Assembly (NCBI GenBank): GCA_019636615.1
Contig: JAHBXF010000002.1
Span: forward strand, 1,366,001 to 1,430,000
DNA: 64,000 bases
Reading direction: 5' to 3'
DNA from: Phycisphaeraceae bacterium
Lineage (GTDB): Bacteria > Planctomycetota > Phycisphaerae > Phycisphaerales > UBA1924
Positions 26,384-36,599 of the stretch are shown here, one piece after another. The number at the start of each line of letters is the position of its first letter. Within the stretch, counting starts at the first letter, position 1. Below the pieces are notes generated by a model. The model was not told where the DNA came from. It saw only the letters and a program-made list of their open reading frames with translations, and did no database searches. Made by a program: the position numbers and the translations under genes.

Positions 26384-27781
26384 ATGAGACGGACTGTTCC
26401 GCGGAGGATTGCTGCCGTGGTCATCGTTCTCTCCGTTACTCTGTTGGCTGGCTGCGCCGGCAGGCCTGTTGCAAGCGAGCGCCGGGCGAGGGCCCACCTG
26501 GAGAGTGTCCGATCGGTGTACCGGCCCGGCGACGCGAAGCCACACCTGCCCCTGCTCACGACCGAGTCGCCGCTGGCGGAGTACCTGCGGTACGCCATTC
26601 TGAACAATCCTCGTGTCGAGGCGTCGTACTACGCGTGGGCGGGCTCGGTTGAGCGCATTACCCCGGCCCGGTCGCTCCCTGATCCGCGGCTGACCTTCGA
26701 GGCCGACATCACCGACATGCTGGAGGCGGTGATGCCCGGGCTCATGCTCGACCTGCCCGGGCCGGGCAAGTTGCGCGCAGCCGGAGACGTGGCCGCGGCG
26801 GAGGCGCGGGTGGGGTACTTCGGATTCGAGCGACAGGTGCTCGCGGCCGCGTATGCCACCAAGTCCGCGTACATCCGGCTGCACTTTCTGAGCGACACCA
26901 TCCGAGTTCAGCGCGACGCGCTCGCGCTTCTCGGAGATGTCGAGTTACAGGCGCAGCAGCAGGTCGGTGCCGGTCGGGGCACGATCCAGGATGTGCTGCG
27001 TGCTCAGATCGAGCGAGATCAACTCGCCAATCAGATCGCCAACCTGGAGGATTCTCGGAGCGTTCTGGAGGCGGAGTTTCGGGCCGCGCTCGGGCACTCT
27101 CCGGCCGAGATGTCAGTGCCCATCCCCGGCACGTTCGAGGTCGGCACGCCACCTCCATCCGCCGACGCGGTGCTGGCGATCGCCGCGGAACGCAACCCCG
27201 TGCTTCGGCAGATGGAGGCCGACGTGCGGCGGGGCACGGCGATGCTCGACCTGGCGCGCACGAATCGGGTCCCCGACTTCACGATCGGCATCGAAGCGGA
27301 TGTGAAGGCCAGCCCGATCGTGTGGCGACCCACCGCGAGCATGACGCTTCCGATCTGGCGTGACAAGATCGAGGCCGAGATCGCCGCGGCACAGGCGGAG
27401 AAGCGGTCCGCCGAGGCCCGGCTCTCGGCAGAGCAGATCGCGATCGCGGCCGAGTTGGCCTCGATGCTTTACATGTATCGGGAGAGCGGACGGAACGCGA
27501 CGCTGTTCGGATCGACGCTCCTTCCCAAAGCGCAGCAGTTGCTTGATGCCGCGCGTTCGGGCTACGCGAGCGGACGATCCACGTTCCTCGATGTGATCGA
27601 TGCGCAGCGTCGGCTGCTCGAGTTCGAACTCGCCGCGATCGAAGCGAACGCCCAGCGCGAGCTGGCTATCGCGTCGATCTCTCTTGTGATTGCCGGCGCG
27701 ACACCGGATGGAGCGCCTGTGCTGCCCGTGAACCCCTCGAAGCCCAAGCAGCCCGCAGAGCCCAAGGAGGCCCGTCCATGA
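26384..27781 (+). CDS. CusC/CzcC-type outer-membrane efflux protein
   Basis: A 465-residue TolC-family lipoprotein that forms the outer-membrane channel of a tripartite metal exporter. The ATG at 26384 begins a lipoprotein signal (VVIVLSVTLLAGCAG, LLAGC lipobox). Two OEP repeats follow, rich in long helices (AATYATKSAYIRLHFLSDTI-like and LLDAARSGYASGRSTFLDVI). The typical phrase YASGRSTFLDVIDAQRRLLE marks the family. The C-terminus is Pro/Lys-rich. Its stop overlaps the next start (ATGA, 27778-27781), so the membrane-fusion protein is translationally coupled. Confidence 0.92.
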   Translation: MRRTVPRRIAAVVIVLSVTLLAGCAGRPVASERRARAHLESVRSVYRPGDAKPHLPLLTTESPLAEYLRYAILNNPRVEASYYAWAGSVERITPARSLPDPRLTFEADITDMLEAVMPGLMLDLPGPGKLRAAGDVAAAEARVGYFGFERQVLAAAYATKSAYIRLHFLSDTIRVQRDALALLGDVELQAQQQVGAGRGTIQDVLRAQIERDQLANQIANLEDSRSVLEAEFRAALGHSPAEMSVPIPGTFEVGTPPPSADAVLAIAAERNPVLRQMEADVRRGTAMLDLARTNRVPDFTIGIEADVKASPIVWRPTASMTLPIWRDKIEAEIAAAQAEKRSAEARLSAEQIAIAAELASMLYMYRESGRNATLFGSTLLPKAQQLLDAARSGYASGRSTFLDVIDAQRRLLEFELAAIEANAQRELAIASISLVIAGATPDGAPVLPVNPSKPKQPAEPKEARP

Positions 27782-29481
27782 AGCGAAACACCACCATCGT
27801 GTCGATCGTTGCTGTGATCGTGCTTGCCGCCGCCGGCGGGTATTGGCTCGGGCGAGGTGACGGCGCACGGCCCGCATCCGGCGTGGCCTCATCCGGCGAG
27901 GCCACACCCGCACCTGCCAGGCAGGTCTACACCTGTTCGATGCACCCGCAGGTCCGGCTGGATCGACCGGGCGATTGCCCGATCTGCGAGATGCCGCTCA
28001 TCCCGGCGGCCTCAGCGACGGCGTCCGCGGCTGGCGATGCTCCCACGCTTCAACTCTCCGAGCACGCGCGTGCGATGGCGAGCGTGGAGACGGTGGCCGT
28101 CGACCATCGCCCGCTGTCGCGTGAACTCCGGGCCGTCGGACGCATCGAGTACAACGAGTCGTCGCTGGCGACGATTACGCCGCGGGTGGATGGGTACGCC
28201 GAGCGGCTGTTCGTGAACTTCACCGGCGTGGAGATTCGCAAGGGGGACCACCTGGCAGAGGTCTACAGCCCTGAACTGCTGGTGGCGCAGCAGGAACTCC
28301 TCATCGCTCTGCAGGCCGGCGGTGCGGGGGAGGGGCTGGTAAACGTCGCCCAGACACGGTTGCGTCTGCTGGGGCTCACGGACGCGCAGATCGCCGGCCT
28401 GATCGACCAGAAGCAGACGACCGACCGCGTCACGCTCTATTCGCCGATCAGCGGCACGGTCATTGAGAAGGCGATCGTCCAGAATGCATCCTTCAGGGCC
28501 GGAGACATGCTCTACCGGATCGCGAACCTTGATTCGGTCTGGGTCTACCTGGAGGTGTACGAGTTCGACCTGCCGTGGATCCGGTACGGCCAGAAGGTGC
28601 GGCTCTCCGCGGAGGCCATCCCCGGTCGCACGTTCGAGGGGTTGGTCACGTTCGTTCAACCGATCGTGAACGAGCAGTCGCGGACGGTTCGCATCCCGGT
28701 CCACATCGACAACCAGGACCACGCGCTCAAGCCGGGGATGTTCGTGACGGCGTCGATCTCGGCGACGCTGACCTCCGAAGGACGGGCCGCGCCGACGGGC
28801 ATCGAGGGCAAGTTCACCTGCCCGATGCACCCTCAGGTGCTCACGGAGGCGGACGGTGCCTGCACGATCTGCGAGATGCCCCTGGAGCAGATTCCGGGCG
28901 AACCGACGAGCAGCCCGGCACATCCCGCGGAACACGCCACGCACAGTGACGAACACGGGGTGGCAGCGGCAGCAGCTCCGTCGCTCACGGCCAAGTACTT
29001 CTGTCCGATGAAGTGCGAGGGCGAGAAGACATACGACGAGCCGGGACGCTGCCCGGTGTGCAAGATGAAACTCAAGGAGGTCGAAGCGGCTCCGGCGGCG
29101 GCGGCAAGCACTGCTGGTGGTGTGCTGGCGGTGCCGGTGGCGGCCGTGCTCGACTCGGGAACCCGCCAGATCGTGTACGTGGAGAAGGCTCGCGGCTTGT
29201 TCGAGCCGCGAGAACTCAGGCTCGGGCCGAGGGCGGATGCGTACTTCCCCGTACTGTCCGGCCTCTCGGCGGGGGAGCGGGTGGTGACCCGCGGCAACTT
29301 CCTGATCGACAGCCAGTTCCAGGTCACAGGGCACCCGAGCCTCTTCTACCCCGGCGGGCTACATGCGACGATGGGCCACGATCACAGCGGGGCCGCAACG
29401 CCCGCCGACGCTCCGTCGCAGCCCGGTGCTGACACGGTGCCATCAACAACGCCCGCGCCAACCGGCGGCCACAAGCACTGA
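27778..29481 (+). CDS. CusB-type membrane fusion protein with three metal-binding motifs
   Basis: A 567-residue periplasmic adaptor of an HME-type RND pump. After one N-terminal helix (VSIVAVIVLAAAGGYWLG) comes a heavy-metal-binding domain (YTCSMHPQVRLDRPGDCPIC), then the barrel-sandwich and alpha-hairpin core (LFVNFTGVEIRKGDHLAEVY, SPELLVAQQELLIAL). A second and third Cys/His motif are inserted at about 345-365 (FTCPMHPQVLTEADGACTIC) and 400-430 (YFCPMKCEGEKTYDEPGRCP). The C-terminal membrane-proximal domain and a His-rich tail (GGHKH) follow. Most CusB proteins have none or one such domain; three is unusual. It probably receives Cu(I)/Ag(I) or Zn from the carrier proteins. Confidence 0.94.
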   Translation: MKRNTTIVSIVAVIVLAAAGGYWLGRGDGARPASGVASSGEATPAPARQVYTCSMHPQVRLDRPGDCPICEMPLIPAASATASAAGDAPTLQLSEHARAMASVETVAVDHRPLSRELRAVGRIEYNESSLATITPRVDGYAERLFVNFTGVEIRKGDHLAEVYSPELLVAQQELLIALQAGGAGEGLVNVAQTRLRLLGLTDAQIAGLIDQKQTTDRVTLYSPISGTVIEKAIVQNASFRAGDMLYRIANLDSVWVYLEVYEFDLPWIRYGQKVRLSAEAIPGRTFEGLVTFVQPIVNEQSRTVRIPVHIDNQDHALKPGMFVTASISATLTSEGRAAPTGIEGKFTCPMHPQVLTEADGACTICEMPLEQIPGEPTSSPAHPAEHATHSDEHGVAAAAAPSLTAKYFCPMKCEGEKTYDEPGRCPVCKMKLKEVEAAPAAAASTAGGVLAVPVAAVLDSGTRQIVYVEKARGLFEPRELRLGPRADAYFPVLSGLSAGERVVTRGNFLIDSQFQVTGHPSLFYPGGLHATMGHDHSGAATPADAPSQPGADTVPSTTPAPTGGHKH

Positions 29482-29496
29482 GCGAAGGAGCAACCC

Positions 29497-32400
29497 ATGG
29501 TCAACACCGTCATTCGCTGGTGCATGAAGAACACGTTCCTGATGACGCTCATCATCCTCGGCATCTGTGCCGCCGGGTACTGGGCCATTCTCCGGCTGCC
29601 GGTTGACGCGATTCCCGACATCGGCGAGAAACAAGTGATCGTGTACGCCGATTGGGAGGGGCGGAGCCCGCAGGATGTTGACGATCAGGTTACCTATCCG
29701 CTCACGACAAGCCTGACCGGCACGCCCGGGGTGAAGGCGATCCGATCCATGTCCGGCTTCGGGTTCTCGATGGTCTTCGTGATCTTCGAGGACAGCGTCG
29801 ATTACTACTGGGCGCGGGCGCGCGTGCTCGAGCGGATAAACGTCGCCCAGCAGCGACTGCCCGCAGGCGTGACCCCTGTGCTCGGCCCGGATGCCACCGC
29901 GCTTGGTCAGATCTACTGGTACACGGTTGAGGGGGAAGGGTTCGACCTCGCCGAACTGCGATCGATCCAGGACTGGTACATCCGCTACCAACTGCAGACG
30001 GTGCCGGGCGTGAGCGAGGTGGCGAGCGTCGGCGGCTTCGTCAAACAGTACCAGATCGACATCAACCCGGACAAGATGCGGGCGCACCGCGTGACGCTGA
30101 TGGAGATTGTCGAGGCTGTCGGCAAGAGTAACATCGACGTCGGTGCCAAGGTCATCGAACAGAACGGCGTCGAGTACTTCATCCGCGGGCTGGGGTTCAT
30201 CAAGTCTGTTGAGGATCTTGAGCGGGTCATGATCCGCCAGGAGGGGGGCACGCCGCTCTACCTGCGCAGCGTCGCGACGGTCCAACTGGGCCCTGACTTC
30301 CGTCGCGGCGCGTTGGACAAGGGGGGCGTCGAGGCGGTGGGCGGCGTGGTACTCATGCGGTACGGCGAGAACCCGCGCGAGGTGATCGCGCGTGTCAAGG
30401 AGAAGATCGCCCAGCTCGAGGCGGGCCTGCCCCGCAAGACGCTCCCAGGCGGGCGTGTGTCGGGCGTCACACTCGTGCCGTTCTACGACCGCACCACCAT
30501 CGTGCAGGAGACGATCGACACGCTGAAGTCGGCGCTGTTCGAGGAGGCGCTGATCGCCGGAATCATCGTGCTGTTCTTCCTGATGCACCTGCGTTCGACC
30601 GCGACCGTCCTGCCGACGCTCCCGCTGGCCTTGGCGGGGTCGTTCATCCTGATGTACGTGGTCGGCGTGGACAGCAACATCATGTCGCTGGCCGGGCTGG
30701 CGATCGCCATCGGCAGCATCACGGACATGGGCATCATCATGACGGAGAACATCTACCGACGGATCGCGACCGCGTCGCCCGAGGAACGGCGGGAGAAGGG
30801 GCACTTCGGCCTGGTGTACGAGGGTGCGACGGAGGTCGGCGGCGCGATCCTCACGGCCGTCACAAACACGATCGTCTCGTTCATCCCGGTGTTCTTCCTG
30901 ACCGACCAGGAAGGCAAACTCTTCAAGCCGCTCGCGTTTACCAAGACCTTCGCGATCGGCTCGTCGGTGATCCTCGCGATCACGGTGGTGCCCTTCCTGT
31001 GCTACCTGCTCTACCGGCCTGTGGCGTGGAAGCACCGGACAACAATCGCGGTCGCGGTCGGCGTCGGGATTCTGGCCACGTTCGCGACCCACCTGGCCTT
31101 CATGTGGGGGCTCGGGGGCGCGCACGACCGTGGGTGGCTCGTGGCGGCCGGGGTGGGGATCGGGGTCGGGCTGTGCGTGATCCGGATGACGCGCGAGAAG
31201 TTCGAGCCGCTGGAGCGGAACCCGGTATCGCGGGTCATCGCCCGGGGGTACGTGCCGACGCTCCGCTGGATTCTCGACCACAAGAGGCTCTTCATGGTGG
31301 CGCCGGTGCTGATCCTCTTTGCCGGGCTCTCCGTGTGGCTCGGCATCCACCGCACGCTCGCCCCAGTCGGGTGGGTGGTGAACGCGTTTGCGTCGGAACG
31401 GGCATCGCCACAACTCAAACACGCCATGTACGAGCCGGGGGACGCTGACATCACACGGCCACTCCTGGAGCTCGACCAGCTGCGCTGGCAACGTGTCCGC
31501 GATACGGGCGGCGCCGAGAGGGTCCGTCTTCTCTGGCGTCGCCAGGACCCTGCAGCGCACGACGCCGAGTCGAACGCTGGTCTTGCGGTCGTCAAGGAGG
31601 GACGCATCCTCCCCGGCCTGGGCCGGGAGTTCATGCCGCCCTTGGACGAGGGTTCGCTCCTGTACATGCCGTCGTTGCTGCCCCAGGCGTCCCTGTCCCA
31701 GGCGGTCGAGGTCAACAGCAAGCAGGACCTGGCGATCGCGAGCGTGCCTGAGGTCGAGAGCGTGGTCGGCAAGATCGGTCGCGCCGAATCCGCACTGGAT
31801 CCCGCGCCGATCGGGATGATGGAGTCCATCGTCATCTTGAAGCCCGAGAGCCAGTGGCGCACCCATAGGGTTGAGCGGGTCTTCTCCCACTGGCCGGGTG
31901 TCATCCGAACGCCGCTCTCGTGGATCTGGCCTGAGGAGCGGCGGATCACCAAGCAGGAGATCCTCGCCGAACTTCAGGAGAAGACCGCCATCCCGGGGGT
32001 GCTTCCCACCTGGCTCCAGCCGATCCAGACACGGCTGGTCATGCTCCAGACCGGCTTTCGCGCCATGATGGGCGTGAAGATCTACGGGAGCGATCTCCGC
32101 GAGATCGAGAAGATCGGCCTCCAGATCGAGCAGTTGCTCAGGGAAGTGCCTGGCGCAACGGACATCGTTGCGGACCGCATCGTCGGCAAGCCGTACATAC
32201 AGATCGAGATTGATCGCGAGCGTATCGCCCGCTACGGCGTCAACATCCGCGACGTGCAGGACGTCATCGAGATGGCGCTGGGCGGGATGAACCTCATGCA
32301 GTCCGTCGAGGGGCGAGAGCGGTACCCGATCCGGGTCCGGCTCGCCCGCGACTTCCGCGAGGACATGGACGCAATCCAGAGGATCAACGTGCCCTCGTCC

Positions 32401-33183
32401 ACCGGTGCGCAGGTGCCGCTCGCACAACTTGCGAGCATCTCGACGGTGCTCGGCCCGCAGGAGATCAAGGGCGAGCGTGGCCTGCTGGTCGGCTATGTGA
32501 CCATGAACACGCGTGACCGCGATGAGGTATCGGTGGTTCAGGACGCCGAGCGCGTGCTGCGCCAGGCGTTGACGGACGGGCGGCTGACGCTCCCGCCCGG
32601 GTACTACTGGGAATGGTCCGGGCAGTTCGAGAACCAGGTCCGCGCCACCAAACGGATGCAGATCCTCGTTCCCATCACGCTCACGATCATGTTCGTAATG
32701 CTCTATCTCGGCTTCTCTCGCTGGTGGATTGCGCCGGTCATCTTCTTCGGCGTGATCGTCTCGGCATCGGGCGGGTTCATCATGCTCGCGCTCTGGGGCG
32801 TCAACCTCTCGGTCGCGGTGTGGGTCGGCTTCCTCGTGCTCTTCGGAATCGTGGACGATGATGGCGTGGTCATGTCGACCTATCTCGAAGGGATCTTCAA
32901 GGACCGGCGGTTCGCCTCGGTCCACGAGATCCGCGAGGCGGTGATCGAGGCAGGGCTCAAGCGCATCCGTCCTTGCCTCATGACGAGCGCCACGTCCGTC
33001 TTCGCCCTCATGCCGATCTTCTGGGCCACCGGGCGCGGCGCGGACATCATGCAGCCGATGGCCATCCCGTCGGTCGGCGGCATGACCGTGTCGCTGATCA
33101 CGCTGTTCATCGTGCCGTGCGCGTTCTGCGCGGTCGAGGAGTGGAAGTGGAAGCGTCATCAGCGCACTGAGGCGATACGGTGA
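29497..33183 (+). CDS. CusA/CzcA-type heavy-metal RND pump
   Basis: A 1228-residue inner-membrane proton-driven exporter of the HME family. Family marks include LPVDAIPDIGEKQVIVYADW, SMSGFGFSMVFVIFED, the TM4 segment GLAIAIGSITDMGIIMTENI with an Asp, and GFLVLFGIVDDDGVVMSTYL in TM10-11. It is ~180 residues longer than typical CusA. Extra sequence lies between TM6/7 and the REFMPPLDEGSLLYMP motif: additional helices (about 510-560) and a charged, Arg-rich stretch (~630-710). The ATG at 29497 has AAGGAG 6 bases upstream. It completes a CusCBA-like trio. The metal is probably Cu(I)/Ag(I), judging by the CsoR and CopA next door. Confidence 0.95.
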   Translation: MVNTVIRWCMKNTFLMTLIILGICAAGYWAILRLPVDAIPDIGEKQVIVYADWEGRSPQDVDDQVTYPLTTSLTGTPGVKAIRSMSGFGFSMVFVIFEDSVDYYWARARVLERINVAQQRLPAGVTPVLGPDATALGQIYWYTVEGEGFDLAELRSIQDWYIRYQLQTVPGVSEVASVGGFVKQYQIDINPDKMRAHRVTLMEIVEAVGKSNIDVGAKVIEQNGVEYFIRGLGFIKSVEDLERVMIRQEGGTPLYLRSVATVQLGPDFRRGALDKGGVEAVGGVVLMRYGENPREVIARVKEKIAQLEAGLPRKTLPGGRVSGVTLVPFYDRTTIVQETIDTLKSALFEEALIAGIIVLFFLMHLRSTATVLPTLPLALAGSFILMYVVGVDSNIMSLAGLAIAIGSITDMGIIMTENIYRRIATASPEERREKGHFGLVYEGATEVGGAILTAVTNTIVSFIPVFFLTDQEGKLFKPLAFTKTFAIGSSVILAITVVPFLCYLLYRPVAWKHRTTIAVAVGVGILATFATHLAFMWGLGGAHDRGWLVAAGVGIGVGLCVIRMTREKFEPLERNPVSRVIARGYVPTLRWILDHKRLFMVAPVLILFAGLSVWLGIHRTLAPVGWVVNAFASERASPQLKHAMYEPGDADITRPLLELDQLRWQRVRDTGGAERVRLLWRRQDPAAHDAESNAGLAVVKEGRILPGLGREFMPPLDEGSLLYMPSLLPQASLSQAVEVNSKQDLAIASVPEVESVVGKIGRAESALDPAPIGMMESIVILKPESQWRTHRVERVFSHWPGVIRTPLSWIWPEERRITKQEILAELQEKTAIPGVLPTWLQPIQTRLVMLQTGFRAMMGVKIYGSDLREIEKIGLQIEQLLREVPGATDIVADRIVGKPYIQIEIDRERIARYGVNIRDVQDVIEMALGGMNLMQSVEGRERYPIRVRLARDFREDMDAIQRINVPSSTGAQVPLAQLASISTVLGPQEIKGERGLLVGYVTMNTRDRDEVSVVQDAERVLRQALTDGRLTLPPGYYWEWSGQFENQVRATKRMQILVPITLTIMFVMLYLGFSRWWIAPVIFFGVIVSASGGFIMLALWGVNLSVAVWVGFLVLFGIVDDDGVVMSTYLEGIFKDRRFASVHEIREAVIEAGLKRIRPCLMTSATSVFALMPIFWATGRGADIMQPMAIPSVGGMTVSLITLFIVPCAFCAVEEWKWKRHQRTEAIR

Positions 33184-33274
33184 ACAGAACAGCGGCACTC
33201 CCCCCCGACCGTTCTGTGCGTGGCATCCACCGCTGGCGAACTCGCCGTCGCTCGCAAGAGCACGATGATTTGAG

Positions 33275-33303
33275 TTGACATATATACTGGGGGGGAGTAT
33301 ACT
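33275..33303 (+). promoter_or_regulatory. Promoter with CsoR/RcnR-type operator (copy 2)
   Basis: TTGACA (33275-33280), a 17-base spacer and TATACT (33298-33303). The operator TACT-G7-AGTA (33285-33299) lies inside the spacer and overlaps the -10, so a bound repressor would block polymerase. It drives the HMA-CsoR-CopA group. Confidence 0.88.
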
Positions 33304-33321
33304 TCACAAAGGAGAATCGGC

Positions 33322-33597
33322 ATGAGTTCGACCGGCTATGCGACCGCCAATCACTCGACGTTCACGCTCACCATCGACGGCATGACATGCGGACACTGTG
33401 TGCAGGCCGTGACGAAGGCGCTGGTCGGGGTGCAGGGGGTGGGCGTCCGGTCGGTCGTGGTGGGCAACGCGGAGATCACCGCGCCCGATGGGCTCACTGT
33501 TGCCCGGGCCATGGCCTCGCTCGAGGAGGCCGGGTACTCGGCCCGGGTCAGCGAGACCCCTGGAGAGAGCGATTCCCGCGCTGGGTGTTGCGGGTGA
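33322..33597 (+). CDS. HMA-domain copper chaperone (CopZ-like)
   Basis: A 91-residue single heavy-metal-associated domain. The metal loop IDGMTCGHCVQAVTKALVGV carries both cysteines, and the C-terminus ends AGCCG, adding two more. It should hand Cu(I) to CopA and CsoR in the cytosol. AAAGGAG is 8 bases before the ATG at 33322. It is the first gene after the operator-containing promoter and precedes csoR by 51 bases. Confidence 0.92.
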   Translation: MSSTGYATANHSTFTLTIDGMTCGHCVQAVTKALVGVQGVGVRSVVVGNAEITAPDGLTVARAMASLEEAGYSARVSETPGESDSRAGCCG

Positions 33598-33648
33598 CGA
33601 TGAAGTCCATGGCCAGCGTCAACACATACTCACAAGGAATGAGCAGTC

Positions 33649-34074
33649 ATGAAGAAGCGGGAAACGGCAAAGAACGGGAGAGGCGGCAAGGGCGCGGCGG
33701 CGACACCTGACAGGAGTGCCGCGGCGTGCTGCGGGTGCGGAGTTGCGGCGGGTCTTGAGGCAGCGCGCGATGGTGTCGGCCCCGGCGCGCACGCGTCGGG
33801 CGTGGATGCGGCTCTCAAGTCGGCGAACCTCAAGCACCTCAGGCGGATCGAGGGGCAGGTCCGGGGTATCGCCGCGATGATCGACGAGGACCGGTACTGC
33901 GCCGACATCATCCAGCAGTGCGCGGCGGTGCAGGAGTCGCTGCGGTCGGTCGCCAGGAACCTGCTCCGCAATCACCTCACCCACTGCGCCAACCACGCCC
34001 TGCACGGCGACAAGACCAAGCAGGCGGCGATGGTGGAGGAACTTGTCGAACTGGTTGGAAGGATCGCTCCCTAA
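33649..34074 (+). CDS. csoR: CsoR-family copper-sensing repressor
   Basis: A 141-residue metal-sensing repressor. After a 55-residue basic, Ala-rich extension with a CCGC cluster (Cys27, 28, 30) comes the four-helix core: [40 protein letters not shown] and [16 protein letters not shown]. The ligands Cys84, His109 and Cys113 have exactly the spacing (25 and 4) of C36-H61-C65 in Mycobacterium CsoR, so Cu(I) is the expected signal rather than nickel. The long N-terminal extension is unusual for the family. It likely binds the two TACT-G(6-7)-AGTA operators and autoregulates its own operon. Confidence 0.93.
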   Translation: MKKRETAKNGRGGKGAAATPDRSAAACCGCGVAAGLEAARDGVGPGAHASGVDAALKSANLKHLRRIEGQVRGIAAMIDEDRYCADIIQQCAAVQESLRSVARNLLRNHLTHCANHALHGDKTKQAAMVEELVELVGRIAP

Positions 34075-34106
34075 GAGACAGGGACCGATCGCAGAGGACA
34101 CCGCAC

Positions 34107-36599
34107 ATGAGCACTGATCATCACGACTCGACCCCGGCGCATGCGCACGGGTCTGGGGTCGCTCGCACGCTGACAACGTCCGAGGAGCGCTGCGACTTGC
34201 CGATCGAGGGCATGACCTGCGCCGCGTGCGCGAACCGGATCGAGAAGCGGCTCGCCAAGCAGCCCGGCGTCTCATCGGCGAGCGTGAACTTCGCCACCAA
34301 GGTGGCGACGGTCAAGTACGACCCGGCGGCGACCCGGCCGGAGACGCTCGCCAAGGCGGTGGACGACATCGGGTACAAGGCGATCGTGCCCGGAGCCCCT
34401 TCCACGGCGGCTGCGGCGGAGCACGGGGCGTTCAATCCTGTTCATGGTCACACGGGCCATGACCACGCGGCGATGCTGGCTGCACAGGGTGCCGGAGCAC
34501 ACGCCGGGCACGCGATGCGCGGCAGCGGCGGGGGCGAGGACCACTCGGCGCACATGAACGTGGGCGAGGCCGAGACGCGGCGGCTGCTGATCAAGACGAC
34601 CTTCGGGGCCGTGCTGTCGCTGCCCGTGCTTGTCATCGCCATGTCGCACGGGAAGATCGAGGCGTTCAACGTGCCTTGGATCAACTGGCTTCAGTTCGCG
34701 TTGACGACGCCGGTGATGTTCTGGTGCGGCTGGCAGTTCTTCCGCTCCGCATGGAAGGGTCTGCTGCACTTCAGCGCCAACATGGACACGCTCGTGGCGA
34801 TGGGCACGGGCGTGGCGTACCTCTACTCGTTCGCGGCGACGATCTGGCCCGGGTTCTTCGCGGCTGTGAGCAGTGCGGCGGGGCACACCGCACACGCCGA
34901 GGGCACGATGGGCGGCATGGTCATGGTGCCCGTGTACTACGAGGCGGCCGCGGTCATCATCGTGCTGATCCTGCTGGGAAAGTACTTCGAGGCCCGGGCC
35001 ACCGGCCGGACCAGCGCGGCCATCAAGCGGCTCATCGGGATGCAGGCCAGGACCGCGCGAGTCATGCGCAACGGCACCGAGCAGGATGTGCCGATCGATT
35101 CCGTGGTCGTGGGTGATCGCGTGCTGGTGCGCCCTGGCGAGAAGATCCCCGTGGACGGCACGGTCGAGAGCGGCCAGTCCGCGGTGGACGAGTCCATGCT
35201 CACCGGCGAGAGCGTGCCGGTCGAGAAGTCGGCCGGCGACAGCGTCTTTGGTGCGACGATGAACACGACCGGCGCGCTGCGGCTGGTCGCCACCAAGGTC
35301 GGGGCCGACTCGGCACTCCAGCAGATCGTGCGGCTCGTGCAGGAGGCCCAGGGCAGCAAGGCCCCGATCGCCCGCCTGGCCGACACGATCAGCGGGGTCT
35401 TTGTTCCGATCGTCATCGTGATTGCCATCGCCGCGTTTGTCATCTGGTGGTTCATCTCGCCGGTGGAGACTCGGCTGAGCATGGCGCTGGTGACGGCTGT
35501 GTCCGTGCTGATCATCGCGTGCCCGTGCGCCCTGGGGCTGGCAACGCCGACGGCGATCATGGTGGGCACGGGGCGCGGCGCGGAGAGGGGCATCCTGATC
35601 AAGGGCGGCGAGGCGCTGGAGACTGCCCACAAGCTCACGGCCATCGTGCTCGACAAGACGGGCACCATCACGCACGGCAAGCCCGCGGTGACGGACATCA
35701 TCCCGGCCCCCGCGGGTGCGGGGGGGACGCTTGATGACAGCGAGTTGCTGCGGCTGGCCGCATCAGCGGAGCAGCACAGCGAGCACCCGCTCGCCGCGGC
35801 GATCGTCCGCGAGGCGACGGCACGCGGGCTGTCACTCGCCGAGCCCGTCGGCTTCCGCGCCGTTGTCGGGCATGGCGTCGAGGCCACGGTGGACGGGCAC
35901 GCGGTGCTTGTCGGCAAGGCGGCGTTGCTGGCTCAGCGCGGCATCCGGTCCGCGTTGGCGGAGAATGCCGCGGCTCTGGCGGCGATGGGGCGCACGCCGA
36001 TGTACGTCGCGGTGGACGGCCGCGAGGCCGGGATCGTGGCCGTGGCCGACACGGTGCGGGCCGAATCGAAGGAGGCCATCGCCACGATGCACGCGCTCGG
36101 GCTGCGCGTGGTGATGATGACCGGCGACAACCAGCGAACTGCCGAGGCGGTCGCCTCGCAAGTCGGCGTCGATCACGTATTCGCCGACGTGTTGCCCAAG
36201 GACAAGGCGGACAAGGTCAAGGCCCTCCAAGCCGAGGGACACGTCGTGGGCATGGTCGGCGACGGCATCAACGACGCCCCGGCGCTCGCCCAGGCTGATG
36301 TAGGCCTCGCTGTCGGAACCGGCACCGACGTCGCGATGGAGTCGGCGGACATCACGCTCATGCGCGGCGATCTCCGCGCGGTCCCCCAGGCCATCGCCCT
36401 TTCGCACGCCACGATGCGCACCATCAAGCAGAACCTCTTCTGGGCGTTCATCTACAACGTGGTAGGCATTCCGATCGCGGCGGGAGTGCTGTTCCCATTC
36501 ACAGGCTGGCTGCTCTCGCCAATCATCGCCAGCGCCGCCATGGCGTTCAGCAGCGTGAGTGTGGTGCTGAATAGTCTCCGACTTCGGCGGGCGGCATAG
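34107..36599 (+). CDS. copA: Copper-exporting P1B-type ATPase
   Basis: An 830-residue copper pump. The N-terminal HMA ([20 protein letters not shown]) is followed by a His-rich linker ([20 protein letters not shown]). Eight helices carry the CPC metal motif ([20 protein letters not shown]), the phosphorylation site DKTGTITHG, the HP motif SEHPLAAAI and the hinge [16 protein letters not shown]. The late motif [14 protein letters not shown] is also present. The ATG at 34107 was chosen over a longer open frame that overlaps csoR. It is the last gene of the CsoR operon, 32 bases after csoR. Its stop codon coincides with the junction to the displaced HINT fragment. Confidence 0.97.
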   Translation: MSTDHHDSTPAHAHGSGVARTLTTSEERCDLPIEGMTCAACANRIEKRLAKQPGVSSASVNFATKVATVKYDPAATRPETLAKAVDDIGYKAIVPGAPSTAAAAEHGAFNPVHGHTGHDHAAMLAAQGAGAHAGHAMRGSGGGEDHSAHMNVGEAETRRLLIKTTFGAVLSLPVLVIAMSHGKIEAFNVPWINWLQFALTTPVMFWCGWQFFRSAWKGLLHFSANMDTLVAMGTGVAYLYSFAATIWPGFFAAVSSAAGHTAHAEGTMGGMVMVPVYYEAAAVIIVLILLGKYFEARATGRTSAAIKRLIGMQARTARVMRNGTEQDVPIDSVVVGDRVLVRPGEKIPVDGTVESGQSAVDESMLTGESVPVEKSAGDSVFGATMNTTGALRLVATKVGADSALQQIVRLVQEAQGSKAPIARLADTISGVFVPIVIVIAIAAFVIWWFISPVETRLSMALVTAVSVLIIACPCALGLATPTAIMVGTGRGAERGILIKGGEALETAHKLTAIVLDKTGTITHGKPAVTDIIPAPAGAGGTLDDSELLRLAASAEQHSEHPLAAAIVREATARGLSLAEPVGFRAVVGHGVEATVDGHAVLVGKAALLAQRGIRSALAENAAALAAMGRTPMYVAVDGREAGIVAVADTVRAESKEAIATMHALGLRVVMMTGDNQRTAEAVASQVGVDHVFADVLPKDKADKVKALQAEGHVVGMVGDGINDAPALAQADVGLAVGTGTDVAMESADITLMRGDLRAVPQAIALSHATMRTIKQNLFWAFIYNVVGIPIAAGVLFPFTGWLLSPIIASAAMAFSSVSVVLNSLRLRRAA

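Noticed and set aside
29443..33198. A 1251-codon minus-strand open frame opposite the CusA-type gene
   Set aside because: It is His/Arg/Asp-biased, has no recognisable domain, and mirrors the third-position pattern of the real gene on the plus strand, as expected in high-GC DNA.
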